The notes under the pieces were generated by a model that was not told where the DNA came from, did no database searches, and saw nothing but the letters and a program-made list of their open reading frames with translations. From Streptomyces gossypii (GTDB lineage Bacteria; Actinomycetota; Actinomycetes; Streptomycetales; Streptomycetaceae), in contig NZ_JAJAGO010000003.1 in the NCBI RefSeq assembly GCF_025165795.1, positions 310,001 through 374,000 on the forward strand: a stretch of 64,000 bases of DNA. The letters run 5' to 3'. The translations under genes were made by a program, and so were the position numbers. Positions 43,096-53,056 of this stretch are shown here, in pieces. Each line of letters opens with the position of its first letter. The stretch's first letter is position 1.

Positions 43096-44109
43096 GTGCG
43101 ATACCGATTGTTGGGACGTACCGGCCTACGGATCTCCGAGGTGTTCCTCGGTGCGATGGCCTTCGGCGGAGGGGCCGGACGCCAGGGCGGGGCGTCGCTC
43201 GAGGAATGCCGCCGCATGATCGACCTGTACGCGGACGCGGGCGGCAACGCCCTCGACACGGCGGTCAACTACCGCGGTGGCGCGAGCGAAAGCATCCTCG
43301 GGGAGCTGCTCGAAGGCCGCCGCGACAGGTTCGTCCTGTCGACGAAGTACACGATGACGCGGGACGGCACCGATCCGAACGCGAGCGGCAACCACCGCAA
43401 GAACCTCACGCGTTCGCTGGAGACGAGCCTGCGGCAGCTGCGCACCGACCACATCGACCTGTACTGGGCGCACCTGTGGGACCGGCACACGCCGGTCGAG
43501 GAGACGATGCGGGCCCTGGACGACGCCGTGCGTGCCGGGAAGATCCTCTACGTCGGCATGTCGGACGCCCCCGCCTGGGTCGTCGCACAGGCCAACACCC
43601 TCGCGGAATGGCGTGGCTGGACTCCCTTCGCCGGGCTCCAGGTGCCGTACAACATGCTCAACCGTGACGTCGAGCGCGAGCTGCTGCCGATGGCCGAGGC
43701 GTTCGGCATGACGGTGACCACCTGGTCACCGCTGGCACACGGGTTGCTGTCCGGCCGGAAGCCCCGTCCGGCGGGGCCACCGGGACACACCTCGGAGCTC
43801 AGCGACCGTGAGCTGACGGCCGTACGGGTCCTCGAGGAGGTGGCCGACGAGCTGGGGCACTCGCCCGCACAGGTGGCCATCGCCTGGGTACGGTCCCGCT
43901 CGCGCGCCATCCACCCCATCCTGGGGGCCAGTTCAGCCGAGCAGCTCCGCGACAACCTGGGCGCGCTGGACGTCGTACTGCCGCCGGAGGCGGCCGAACG
44001 CCTCACCTCGGCGGTGGATTTCGCGCTCGGCTTTCCGGGCGACTTCATCGGCGGAGCGGAGCCGTCGCCGCTGAGCGAGGCGGAGACTCTGCTGGACGGG
44101 CGCCGCTGA
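43096..44109 (+). CDS. Aldo/keto reductase
   Basis: 337 residues, full length. The catalytic tetrad is visible: Asp and Tyr in NALDTAVNYRG, Lys in STKYT, and His in YWAHLWD. The NADP-binding end reads HPILGASSAEQLRDNL. It reduces aldehydes or ketones in the cytoplasm; substrate unknown. GTG 43096 follows GGGGAG and the gene is co-transcribed with the FMN reductase. Confidence 0.92.
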   Translation: MRYRLLGRTGLRISEVFLGAMAFGGGAGRQGGASLEECRRMIDLYADAGGNALDTAVNYRGGASESILGELLEGRRDRFVLSTKYTMTRDGTDPNASGNHRKNLTRSLETSLRQLRTDHIDLYWAHLWDRHTPVEETMRALDDAVRAGKILYVGMSDAPAWVVAQANTLAEWRGWTPFAGLQVPYNMLNRDVERELLPMAEAFGMTVTTWSPLAHGLLSGRKPRPAGPPGHTSELSDRELTAVRVLEEVADELGHSPAQVAIAWVRSRSRAIHPILGASSAEQLRDNLGALDVVLPPEAAERLTSAVDFALGFPGDFIGGAEPSPLSEAETLLDGRR

Positions 44110-44410
44110 CCGTACGAACCGCGGGCGGGTCCGGTGCCACCGGGCCCGCCCGCGCTGTGCGCTGTCCGCCGCAGCTGTCCGCCGCGGCTGTTTGGCGCCC
44201 CGGCGCTCCTTCAGCCCGGCGGGAGACTGCCACCCGCCGGAGTGGGCCGGTTTCCGAGCGTCGCCCTGGCCGGGCCGGTGTCCGCGGGCGTCAGCCGTGC
44301 GCGCCCGGACGGCCGGTCCGGACCAACGCACTCATACCCCCGCAAGGCGTACAGTCCGAAGTGGGGTGACGTTGCCCGCGAGGGAGTGCTGCGCAAGATC
44401 GGAGGGCCCC
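44110..44410. other. Intergenic region before htpX
   Basis: 300 bases containing the hairpin annotated at 44121-44153 and the htpX promoter. No coding sequence is supported; a longer htpX frame upstream of ATG 44411 has no family character. Confidence 0.5.
44121..44153. terminator. 15-bp hairpin after the aldo/keto reductase
   Basis: Arms 44121-44135 and 44139-44153 pair with one wobble around GCC. Confidence 0.75.
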
Positions 44411-45328
44411 ATGGCCGCACGGACTCGTTTCGCCCCGGACAGGGGGCTGACCAGCCGCATGGCGGTGACCATGTTCCTGATCGGGCTGCTGTACGTGGTC
44501 TTCGTCGGTGCGCTGATCGTGCTGATGGAGGGGGCCTGGCCGCTCGTCCTGGTGCTGGCCGGGGGCCTGTTCATCCTGCAGTTCTGGTTCAGCGACAAGA
44601 TCGCCGCGTACAGCATGGGAGCCCGTGAGGTCACGCCCGAGCAGGCACCCGAACTGCACGGCGCGGTGGACCGGCTGTGTGCGCTGGCGGACATGCCGAA
44701 ACCGAGGGTGGCGATCGCCCACTCGGACATCCCGAACGCCTTCGCCACCGGCCGTAACCAGAAGAAGTCGCTGGTGTGCGCCACGACGGGCCTGATGCGG
44801 CGGCTGGAGCCCGCCGAGCTGGAGGGGGTGCTCGCACACGAGTTGTCGCATGTGGCCCACCGCGATGTGGTGGTGATGACCATCGCCTCGTTCCTCGGCG
44901 TGCTGGCGGGCACGATCACCCGTGTCGCCCTGTGGAGCGGCATGATGCGCGGCGGCCGCGGCGGCGACGGAAACAACAACACGGCGATCCTCGTCCTGCT
45001 CGTCCCGCTGGTCAGCGCCGTCGTCTACGTGATCAGCTTCCTGCTCACCCGGCTGCTCTCCCGCTACCGCGAGCTGACCGCGGACCGCGCCGCCGCCCTG
45101 CTGACCGGCCGCCCCTCGGCACTCGCCGCCGCGCTGACCAAGGTCACCGGAGACATGGCCCGCATTCCGTCGCGGGATCTGCGCCAGGCGGAGCCGTTCA
45201 ACGCGTTCTACTTCGCACCGGCCTTCTCCAGCCGCCAGAGCCTGAGCAGGGTGCTCTCCTCGCACCCGACCCTGGAACAGCGCCTCGAGCAGCTGAGCCG
45301 TATCTCGACGCAACTCGGGTACTCGTAG
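44411..45328 (+). CDS. htpX: Membrane zinc metalloprotease HtpX
   Basis: 305 residues. VLAHELSHVAHRD holds the HExxH zinc motif; two N-terminal helices (about 15-60) and two after the active site (about 160-215) anchor it in the membrane, and RYRELTADRAAALL supplies the third zinc ligand. It degrades misfolded membrane proteins. ATG 44411 follows GGAGGG closely. The next gene encodes PspAB, so this is the envelope-stress HtpX-PspAB pair of actinobacteria. Confidence 0.93.
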   Translation: MAARTRFAPDRGLTSRMAVTMFLIGLLYVVFVGALIVLMEGAWPLVLVLAGGLFILQFWFSDKIAAYSMGAREVTPEQAPELHGAVDRLCALADMPKPRVAIAHSDIPNAFATGRNQKKSLVCATTGLMRRLEPAELEGVLAHELSHVAHRDVVVMTIASFLGVLAGTITRVALWSGMMRGGRGGDGNNNTAILVLLVPLVSAVVYVISFLLTRLLSRYRELTADRAAALLTGRPSALAAALTKVTGDMARIPSRDLRQAEPFNAFYFAPAFSSRQSLSRVLSSHPTLEQRLEQLSRISTQLGYS

Positions 45329-45358
45329 CGGGAACCACTCGTCACCGGAAGGAGTGGC

Positions 45359-45964
45359 ATGGGATTCCTCGACTCCCTGCTGGGCCGGACGAAGCCGGTA
45401 CGGCCCGACCTCGACCAGCTCTTCGCCCTGCCCTCGGCGGCGGTAACGCTCCGGGCGGCTGCCGGGTTCACCCCGACCGGCCTCGGTTCCGTCTGCTTCG
45501 CCAGCGTCGAGGGCGGCGCCTTCGCCCGAATCCAGCAGGAGGTGCGGGAGCTGCTCGACGCGGACACCGTACGGGGCGGTATCCCGGTCGAGTTCAGCCG
45601 GGACACGTACGGCTACACCTGGCTGCTCTCCCGCCACCCGTCCGATGAACCGGAGGCCACGGTCAACGACCTGCACGCCGTCAACACCGCGCTCCAGGAC
45701 GGCGGCTTCGGTCCGCAGCTGCTCTGCTCCCTGATGGGCTTCCAGGGCGCTCCCGCAGGGGACAGGGCCTCCGGTACGCGCCCGCTCGCGCTCGTCTACC
45801 TCTACAAGCGCGGCACGTTCTACCCCTTCGCCCCGCTTCCGGGCGGCGGCGAGAAGCGGGACAACGCCCTGGAGCTGGAAGTACGCTCCGCCCTCGCGGA
45901 CGACCTCCGCGTCGAGCAGGATCTCTCCCGATGGTTCCCGGTGTGGGGTGCCCCGGGCCTGTAG
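45359..45964 (+). CDS. pspAB: PspA-associated protein PspAB
   Basis: 201 residues. Starts MGFLDSLLGRTKP, a typical amphipathic N-terminus, and shows the family core FSRDTYGYTWLLSRHP and LVYLYKRGTFYPFAPL. Function is not defined beyond its constant association with HtpX and PspA in actinobacterial envelope-stress responses. ATG 45359 has GGAAGGAG upstream, 30 bases after htpX. Confidence 0.85.
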   Translation: MGFLDSLLGRTKPVRPDLDQLFALPSAAVTLRAAAGFTPTGLGSVCFASVEGGAFARIQQEVRELLDADTVRGGIPVEFSRDTYGYTWLLSRHPSDEPEATVNDLHAVNTALQDGGFGPQLLCSLMGFQGAPAGDRASGTRPLALVYLYKRGTFYPFAPLPGGGEKRDNALELEVRSALADDLRVEQDLSRWFPVWGAPGL

Positions 45965-46005
45965 CCCGCGGCTACGGCCTCCAGGGCGCGCACCAGTCCG
46001 GCCTG

Positions 46006-46245
46006 CTACACGCCAAGCGGAATGTTCGCGATCCTCAGACGGACGCGCTTGGGACGCTCCTTGGCGGTCGTGTCGTCCTGGCGGGAGACCGTCTCGCCGC
46101 GGGTGGCCTCGTGCCACATTCCGGAGAGCGCCGAGGTGGGGGTTCCAGTCGTCGGTGCCGAGGTGTCGGCGGCGGATGCGGCCGAAGCGGTCCCTCCGGC
46201 GATCAGTACAGCGGCGAAAGCGGCAGCGGCCCTCTTGTGGTCCAT
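46006..46245 (-). CDS. Small secreted protein
   Basis: 79 residues with a Sec signal peptide (RAAAAFAAVLIAGGTASA, cleavage after SAASA) and a polar mature part of about 50 residues rich in Thr and Arg. ATG 46245 has GGAAGGGA upstream. No family recognised. It converges on the pspAB gene. Confidence 0.65.
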   Translation of the reverse strand: MDHKRAAAAFAAVLIAGGTASAASAADTSAPTTGTPTSALSGMWHEATRGETVSRQDDTTAKERPKRVRLRIANIPLGV

Positions 46246-46598
46246 GTCTGTATCCCTTCCTCTTCACGGCGTTCCGGTGTTGGGCCCGGCGGATTCCCGC
46301 GCGGCCGATACGTGTGTAACGACCAGGGGTGCGAAAGGAAACCACGGACTCGGGAGCTGCCGCACCTTGTCACCCGAATGCAGTGATGGTGAACCGATGA
46401 TCAGGCAGCCCTCTCTGGCAATGCTGGCTCTATTCGCCGGATAATCGGCTCAGTTCGGTATCCCGGCGCCCGTCCGGCCGTGTTTCGCAGGTAACTTGCG
46501 CTCCGTGAATGCTGTTACTGTGCGGTGACTCGCGGTGTTCGCTCCGCTACATCGTGAAAAGCAAGCACGTCAGTGCAGTTGAAAGGAAAAGGGATTCC
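46246..46598. other. Promoter region between divergent secreted-protein genes
   Basis: 353 bases, less GC-rich than the surroundings; it holds promoters for both neighbours but no clear consensus. No coding sequence supported. Confidence 0.45.
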
Positions 46599-47111
46599 AT
46601 GCGCAAGTTCCAGCAGGTCGCCATTGTCGTCGCGGCCGTCGGCAGTCTGGCCACCCTCGGCGCCTCCAGCGCCGCGGCTTGCCCCAACCACGCCGCGGAG
46701 CAGCCCGCCGCGCAGCAGCAGGCCCCGCAGCAGGCCCCGCAGCAGGCGCCGCAGGCCAACCTGCAGCAGGTGGTCGTGAACCAGGTGGCCATGCTGCCGA
46801 CGCTCGTGGCCCCGCAGCAGGCCGCCCCGCAGCAGGCCGCCCCGCAGCAGGCCGCTCCGCAGCAGGCCGCTCCGCAGCAGGCCGCTCCGCAGCAGCAGGC
46901 CCCGCAGCAGGCGCAGCGGCAGGCGCCGCAGCAGGTCAACAACCAGGTCAAGGCGCGGTCCGAGTCCACCACGTCCAACGTCAACCGCGCCGCGCAGGAG
47001 TGCAGCCCCCAGACGGTGGTTGAGGTCAACGCACCCGTGGCCGTGCTGAGCCCGGCTCAGACGGATGGGGTCACCTGCGAGCAGGTCAACCCGTCTTTCA
47101 ACAAGGCGTAG
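46599..47111 (+). CDS. Secreted protein with PQQAA repeats
   Basis: 170 residues. MRKFQQVAIVVAAVGSLATL begins a Sec signal cleaved near SSAAA. The mature part opens with a Cys (ACPNHA), has a run of Pro-Gln-Gln-Ala-Ala units (about residues 70-110), and ends with two Cys in conserved-looking segments (AAQECSPQTVVEVN and GVTCEQVNPS). The signal peptide resembles those of the next two genes (MRKLQ...). A strong intrinsic terminator follows. Extracellular, possibly cell-surface; function unknown. Confidence 0.8.
   Translation: MRKFQQVAIVVAAVGSLATLGASSAAACPNHAAEQPAAQQQAPQQAPQQAPQANLQQVVVNQVAMLPTLVAPQQAAPQQAAPQQAAPQQAAPQQAAPQQQAPQQAQRQAPQQVNNQVKARSESTTSNVNRAAQECSPQTVVEVNAPVAVLSPAQTDGVTCEQVNPSFNKA
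46810..46918. repeat. 15-base repeat array (PQQAA) in secreted protein gene
   Basis: Six or more copies of GCCGCCCCGCAGCAG-type units, some with CT for CC, plus shorter CCGCAGCAG copies. Expected to vary in number between strains. Confidence 0.85.
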
Positions 47112-47132
47112 TGATAGCCGCTGCGTCACCGT

Positions 47133-47164
47133 AAAGGCCCCCAGTCGTTGGCTTGGGGCCTTTT
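47133..47164 (+). terminator. Intrinsic terminator with U tract
   Basis: AAGGCCCC and GGGGCCTT arms flank a 13-base loop and run into TTTT, a classical rho-independent terminator, uncommon in Streptomyces. Confidence 0.8.
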
Positions 47165-47340
47165 CGTGTGCTCATGGCGGCACCGTGGGCGGCCATGAGC
47201 CGATCCGCCGGATGGGTGAAGCTTCGCGACGTGTCCCGGACCCCGGCGAGCCTCCCCAGGATCACCGGCATTCCGCATCAGTGTCCTCCCTATCGGAGAT
47301 TCACAAGGGGTCTCCGTGGATTACGAAGGCAGGGAGAATA

Positions 47341-47622
47341 ATGCGTAAGCTTCAGAAGCTTGCTGTTGTTGCGGCCATGGTCGGCAGTGTCGGCATCGTC
47401 GGCGCCGGCACCGCCGTCGCGGGTGGTGGCCACGGGGGCGGCGGCCTCGCCATCAACCAGTCCGCCAACTGCAAGTCGCACGACGCGAACGTCTCGGTGC
47501 TCTCCAACATCGGCGTTCTGAACGGCCTGGCCGGCAACGCCGTGAACGGTGAGGGTGCCCCCGGCGCGACCGTCTTCAGCCAGGGCTCGACCATGGGCTG
47601 CAACAACGTCGTGGGCGGCTGA
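47341..47622 (+). CDS. Small secreted protein, two-Cys family, copy 1
   Basis: 93 residues. A Sec signal (MRKLQKLAVVAAMVGSVGI ... AVAGG) precedes a 60-residue mature part: INQSANCKSHDANVSVLSNI, GVLNGLAGN, then GSTMGCNN near the end. The two Cys probably form a disulfide. GGGAG lies before ATG 47341. The gene at 47980 is a close paralogue. I cannot assign a function; exported surface or matrix proteins of aerial hyphae are one possibility. Confidence 0.82.
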   Translation: MRKLQKLAVVAAMVGSVGIVGAGTAVAGGGHGGGGLAINQSANCKSHDANVSVLSNIGVLNGLAGNAVNGEGAPGATVFSQGSTMGCNNVVGG

Positions 47623-47979
47623 CCGCACCTGAGTGAAGCGGGGCGGTCCCCGTTGTCCGGACTCCTGAGCCGGAACAGACCGTGCACCTCATGAACCGCG
47701 CGTGGCCGGGCCCCAAGGGCCCGGCCACGCTGCGTTGTGCTCCACCGTGCTCCATGCCGTACCGCGTCGCTCGTCAGCCTCTCGGTTTCCTCGACGAACC
47801 AATAATGTGGAAATTCATTCCAGTGGGTAATTGCTACTACTAATCGGCGACACATTTCCCTGGTCGCAACAAAAGAGTGAAGTCCTTGGTGTGTCGCATC
47901 GTGTTCCAAAAGCGCGCGACTAGCATCACTCGTGAAATGCGGCTCGCAGTGAGCTGTACCGTGATGAAACGGAGAGATG
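47623..47979. other. Intergenic region between the paired secreted-protein genes
   Basis: 357 bases with a hairpin at 47701-47729 (13-bp perfect stem, CAA loop) acting as terminator. The second half (47800-47950) is AT-richer and should contain the promoter of the next gene. No coding sequence supported. Confidence 0.5.
47701..47729. terminator. 13-bp hairpin
   Basis: CGTGGCCGGGCCC and its exact complement separated by CAA, 79 bases after the stop of the first two-Cys protein. Confidence 0.75.
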
Positions 47980-48246
47980 ATGCGCAAGCTTCAGAGGGCT
48001 GCCGTAGTGGCCGCCATGGTTGGGTCTGTCGGATTCTTCGGCGTCGGCACCGCGGTTGCCGGTGGCCCGAGCACCGAGATCAACCAGACCACCAACTGCA
48101 AGTCCCACGACCTCAACATCAGCGTCCTGAGCAACATCGGCGTTCTGAACGGTGCGCTCGGCAACCTCCTGAACGGTGAGGGCAACCCGGGTCAGACGGT
48201 CCAGAAGCAGGGCTCGACGATGGGCTGCAGCAACGCGGCTGGCTAA
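47980..48246 (+). CDS. Small secreted protein, two-Cys family, copy 2
   Basis: 88 residues from ATG 47980 (an ATG at 47977 is also possible), with GGAG five bases upstream. The signal peptide MRKLQRAAVVAAMVGSVGFF matches copy 1, and the mature part shares INQTTNCKSHDLNISVLSNI, GVLNG and GSTMGCSN. The two genes are clearly a duplication with diverged middles. Extracellular, disulfide-bonded, function unknown. Confidence 0.82.
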   Translation: MRKLQRAAVVAAMVGSVGFFGVGTAVAGGPSTEINQTTNCKSHDLNISVLSNIGVLNGALGNLLNGEGNPGQTVQKQGSTMGCSNAAG

Positions 48247-48261
48247 TTTCTGGCTGACGGT

Positions 48262-48311
48262 GAACGGGCCCCAACGGAACAGGCTCGGGGTGCCGCCGTC
48301 GGGGCCCGTTC
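48262..48311 (+). terminator. Terminator with 11-bp stem and downstream T run
   Basis: GAACGGGCCCC (48262-48272) pairs with 48301-48311; CCCCTTTT follows. Confidence 0.7.
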
Positions 48312-48384
48312 CCCTTTTACCCCCCACTCGCCCGCTGTGCGGCGGTGACTGTCCCTCCTTCAGTCTCGTGCGCATTCTGCGGGC

Positions 48385-48708
48385 ATGGACTTCAGAAAGA
48401 AACAGATGCTGAATTCGAGAAAGATGGTAGCGCTGGCTGGGGCCCTGGGCGGCCTCGCTCTGACGGTCGGCGGTGTCACCCAGGTCTACGCGAATTCCGG
48501 TGAACCCGTGTGCACAAAGGACGGGGACAGCACTCACTGCTCCCAGAAGAGCGAGAGCCGTTACACGAGCGAAGACGGCAAGGTAGTCGTCCATCAGTCC
48601 AAGAGCTGCTCCAGCTACGAGCGGAACCGTCGGATCGGTCCGTTCTCCAGCGGCGGCGACTCTTCGCAGGGAGCCACCATGAGCTGCTCCAACAGCCTGC
48701 CCGCCTGA
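48385..48708 (+). CDS. Small secreted Cys-rich protein
   Basis: 107 residues. A signal peptide with hydrophobic core VALAGALGGLALTVGGV precedes a polar mature part with four Cys (CTKDG, HCSQ, SCSS, SCSN). The last 12 residues (GATMSCSNSLPA) resemble the end of the two preceding proteins, so it may be a more distant member. The start could be ATG 48385 or a later ATG at 48406; neither has a strong ribosome site. Confidence 0.7.
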   Translation: MDFRKKQMLNSRKMVALAGALGGLALTVGGVTQVYANSGEPVCTKDGDSTHCSQKSESRYTSEDGKVVVHQSKSCSSYERNRRIGPFSSGGDSSQGATMSCSNSLPA

Positions 48709-48736
48709 CTCTCCCCGCACCTCCTCCCGCGGTCCC

Positions 48737-48784
48737 GCACCATGGCGCCGTCAGCCGGCTCGCCGGCCGACGGCGCCATGGTGC
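48737..48784. terminator. 16-bp bidirectional hairpin
   Basis: Arms 48737-48752 and 48769-48784 are exact complements; the loop itself contains a small CCGGC/GCCGG hairpin. It lies between converging genes. Confidence 0.8.
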
Positions 48785-48799
48785 GGTGGGCGCTGGGCC

Positions 48800-49510
48800 T
48801 CAAGGCGACCCGGCGCCGGTGGCCGCGAGTTCGGCGTACACGATCAGGTTCTCCAGGTAGTGCCCTTCCGCGCGGTCGTACGTGCCGCCGCAGGTGATCA
48901 GGCGCAGGGCCGCGCGGCCCTGGGTGTCGCCGTAGACGCGGGCGGTGGGGAAGGCGTCCTGCGCGTGGCTCTCGCTCGCGCGGACGCGGAAAGCGGCGGT
49001 GCTGCCGTCGGCGCGGTCGATGAGGACCGCGTCGCCGGGGCGCAGGTCCGCGAGGCGGTGGAAGACGGCCGGGCCGGTGTCGGAGTCGTAGTGGCCCACC
49101 AGCACGGCCGGGCCCTCCTCGCCCGGTTCGGGGCCGTCGCGCCACCAGCCGGTGGCTGACGGGTCGTCGGGGGTGGCCAGGGCATGCTCACGGCCGGTGG
49201 TGTCCAGGGGGCCGACGGCGGCCGTGAGGAAGAGGGCGGGCACGCGCAGGCGTACCGGATCGGCGGCGCTGTGTTCCGGAGACGGTGCGGGCCGCTCGGG
49301 TTCGGTGCCGGGCCCCGCACCGGCTCCGCCATCCCCTCCCGCGCCGGGTTCCCGTTGCTGCTGCACGGGCAGGGCCTCGGCGGTGCCGGGCGGGCCGCCC
49401 GCGCCGCCGCTTTCCGTACCGCATCCGGCGGCCAGCGCGCAGACGCACAGCAGGGCGATGCCCGGCCAACGGGCACCGCCCCTGCCGTGTGGCGCGTGCG
49501 TGCCGTCCAT
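48800..49510 (-). CDS. Class F sortase, lipoprotein-type
   Basis: 236 residues. A lipobox-like signal (LCVCALAAGCG) is followed by a low-complexity linker and the sortase domain: VGHYDSD holds the catalytic His and LRLITCGGTYD the catalytic Cys. Class F sortases are common in actinobacteria; many lack a known substrate. Start at ATG 49510. The neighbouring gene, 33 bases upstream in the same operon, encodes a small secreted protein with a C-terminal membrane anchor, a likely partner although it has no LPxTG motif. Confidence 0.88.
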   Translation of the reverse strand: MDGTHAPHGRGGARWPGIALLCVCALAAGCGTESGGAGGPPGTAEALPVQQQREPGAGGDGGAGAGPGTEPERPAPSPEHSAADPVRLRVPALFLTAAVGPLDTTGREHALATPDDPSATGWWRDGPEPGEEGPAVLVGHYDSDTGPAVFHRLADLRPGDAVLIDRADGSTAAFRVRASESHAQDAFPTARVYGDTQGRAALRLITCGGTYDRAEGHYLENLIVYAELAATGAGSP

Positions 49511-49543
49511 GCTGCCGCGACGGCGGCTGATGATGCGCGCTCC

Positions 49544-49945
49544 TCACGAGTCCGGCTCTGAGGACAGGTGGCGGCGTACGACCAGCACGCCGCCCGCGGC
49601 GGCCAGGGAGGCCCCGGCTGCGATGGCGAGCGGCAGGGTGGCGTTCGCCGGGTCCTGCGAGGCGCCCCCGGCGCCCGCGTCGACCGAGCCTTCGGGGGCC
49701 TCGCCGCCGTCTCCCGCGTTCGACGGGTCGCCCGGGCCGGGAGGCCAGGTCTCGCATGCCTTCTGGTCGTCATCGGTGTCGATGTTCTGCGGGTCCGACG
49801 TGTCGGCGTCGAAGGTCCGCTGCGCCTCCTTCTGGGAGGCGTGGTCCTTGCAGTCCTTGTCGCCCTGGGCAGTTGCCACGGTGGACAGGGACAGTGGTGT
49901 GACGGCGGCCAGTACGCCTGCGGCCACAGCAGTACGAAGACGCAT
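49544..49945 (-). CDS. Excalibur-domain membrane-anchored secreted protein
   Basis: 133 residues. The signal peptide (AAGVLAAVTPLSLSTVATA) is followed by DCKDHASQKEAQRTFDAD ... DTDDDQKACE, the two-Cys calcium-binding Excalibur domain (Asp-rich loop plus CE). A linker and a C-terminal helix ending VVRRHLSS complete a sorting-signal-like tail: membrane helix then Arg-Arg. No LPxTG is present. ATG 49945 has GGGAGG upstream. Probably displayed on the outer face of the membrane, with the sortase next to it. Confidence 0.8.
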   Translation of the reverse strand: MRLRTAVAAGVLAAVTPLSLSTVATAQGDKDCKDHASQKEAQRTFDADTSDPQNIDTDDDQKACETWPPGPGDPSNAGDGGEAPEGSVDAGAGGASQDPANATLPLAIAAGASLAAAGGVLVVRRHLSSEPDS

Positions 49946-50376
49946 GAGATCCTCCCGTATCGGGCGAAATTCACTCCAGTGCCGACCGTAGGGGCGCAGG
50001 TGAGTTAATCCACGCGGGCGCATCCATTCGGGTGAACCACACGAAGCGGAAGCAGCCTCGAACGGGCCTCACACGCGGGTGAACGCGGGCCGTGCGGTGC
50101 GCTGAACAGCCGGAGTCCGGCAGTCCGCATCGTGTGAGCTGCCGCACGTTTCCGTGTGGCAGGCCGGGCAGCGGGCAGGGCTTTCGGCTGGACGGGTGCA
50201 ATGTGGCGCCCGTTCGCCGCGCTGCGAGCGGATGAGCGGCGGGTGCCGTCGGACGGCACCACCGCGCGTCTCGCGGTGTGAGAGCGGATGGGGTGATTCC
50301 CGTCCACTCGGTAAACTGAGCCGAAGCGGGGCCCCGGCCGATACGGGCCCCGGTGAGTTACGAGGAGCGAGCACAC
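49946..50376. other. Divergent promoter region of the ask operon
   Basis: 431 bases between the Excalibur gene and ask. A GGTGCC/GGCACC hairpin lies near 50250. It should contain ask promoters; a lysine riboswitch was not recognised by eye, and none is expected in Streptomyces. Confidence 0.45.
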
Positions 50377-51662
<1,286 letters not shown>

Positions 51663-51666
<4 letters not shown>

Positions 51667-52715
51667 TATCCGGCGGCGGGCCGACCCTGGCGGTCGTCGG
51701 TGCCACCGGCGCCGTCGGTGCCGTGCTGCGCGGGCTGCTGTCCGAGCGGCAGGACGTGTGGGGCGAGATCCGGCTGATCGGCTCGCCCCGGTCAGCCGGA
51801 CGCAAGCTGTCGGTCCGCGGTGAGGAGGTCGAGGTCCTCCCGCTGGGTGAGGAGGCCCTCGCCGGCGCCGATGTGGTGCTCCTCCTGGTGCCGGACGAGG
51901 TCGCGGCCCAGTGGGCGCCGGTCGCCGTCGGCCAGGGCGCGGTGGTGGTGGACGGCTCGGCGGCTTTCCGTATGGATCCCGATGTGCCGCTCGTGGTCCC
52001 GGAGATCAACGCGCACGCGGCACGGGTCCGTCCGCGAGGCATCATCGCCAACCCGGACTGCACAACGCTGGCGATGATCGTCGCGGTCGGGGCCCTGCAC
52101 TCGGAGTGGGGTTTGGACGAACTCATCGTCTCCAGCTATCAGGCGGTCTCTGGCTCCGGCCGTGAGGGCGTGGCGACGCTTCGCGAGCAACTGGCTCTCG
52201 TCGCGGGCACGGAACTGGGGACGAAACCGGGCGACGTACGGCGCGCACTGGGTGACACCGTGCCGTATCCGGCGCCGATCGCGTTGAACGTCGTGCCGTT
52301 CGCGGGCACCCTCGCCCAGGACGGCTGGACTTCGGAGGAGCTCAAGGTCCGGGACGAGACCCGGAAGGTCCTCAGCCTGCCGGATCTGCGGGTCTCCGCC
52401 ACCTGCGTGCGGGTGCCGGTCATCACCGGGCATTCGCTGTCGGTGCACGCGCGGTTCGAGCGCGAGGTGTCGGTGTCCGGGGCGCACGAGATCCTGGCGA
52501 ACGCCCCGGGTGTGGTGCTGTGCGACGACCCGGCCGAGGGGGAGTTCCCCACTCCGGCCGATGTGGTCGGCACGGATCCGACCTGGGTCGGACGGGTGCG
52601 GCGCTCGCTGGACGACCCGAGGGTGCTCGAACTCTTCGTCTGCGGCGACAATCTGCGCAAGGGCGCGGCGCTCAACGCCGTGCAGATCGCCGAGGCGGTC
52701 GCCTCAGGGCACTGA
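51663..52715 (+). CDS. asd: Aspartate-semialdehyde dehydrogenase
   Basis: 350 residues. [12 protein letters not shown] binds NADP, NPDCTTL holds the catalytic Cys, and [11 protein letters not shown] the active-site His. It reduces aspartyl phosphate to aspartate semialdehyde, the second step of the aspartate pathway. GTG 51663 overlaps the ask stop by four bases (GTGA). Complete and canonical. Confidence 0.96.
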
Positions 52716-53056
52716 CCTGCGGGAGCGGGCATTCCTTCCTGTCCGTTTTCTTCGCCGGTCCGCGGCTGTGAAGGGTGTGCTTTCTGCCGTGTCATCTGTG
52801 AAGATATGGTGATCAGCTCACAGGCCCGGACCATGGCTCGTGTCTGCTCTCCGTAGGAGAATTCCCGCCCGCCATCGGAACCGACACTGGCGGGAAACCG
52901 TCTTCGGGGTCGCCAAGTCTCCGCTGTCAGGACACGAAGTCGCTGGGGAAACTGGGACATTGGGGAAGAGCTGGTACGCATGGGGGCTTTCCGGGTGGGG
53001 TGGAGAACGCCCACTCACGCGTACAACCCTGACAGGGGGATGGGTGTCCAACAGGC
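52716..53056. other. Intergenic region upstream of the sigma factor
   Basis: 341 bases; it must contain the sigma gene's promoter, but I see no convincing consensus. No coding sequence is supported. Confidence 0.45.

Noticed and set aside
46810..46918. Possible CRISPR array
   Set aside because: Repeats are contiguous, in frame and encode PQQAA; there are no spacers.
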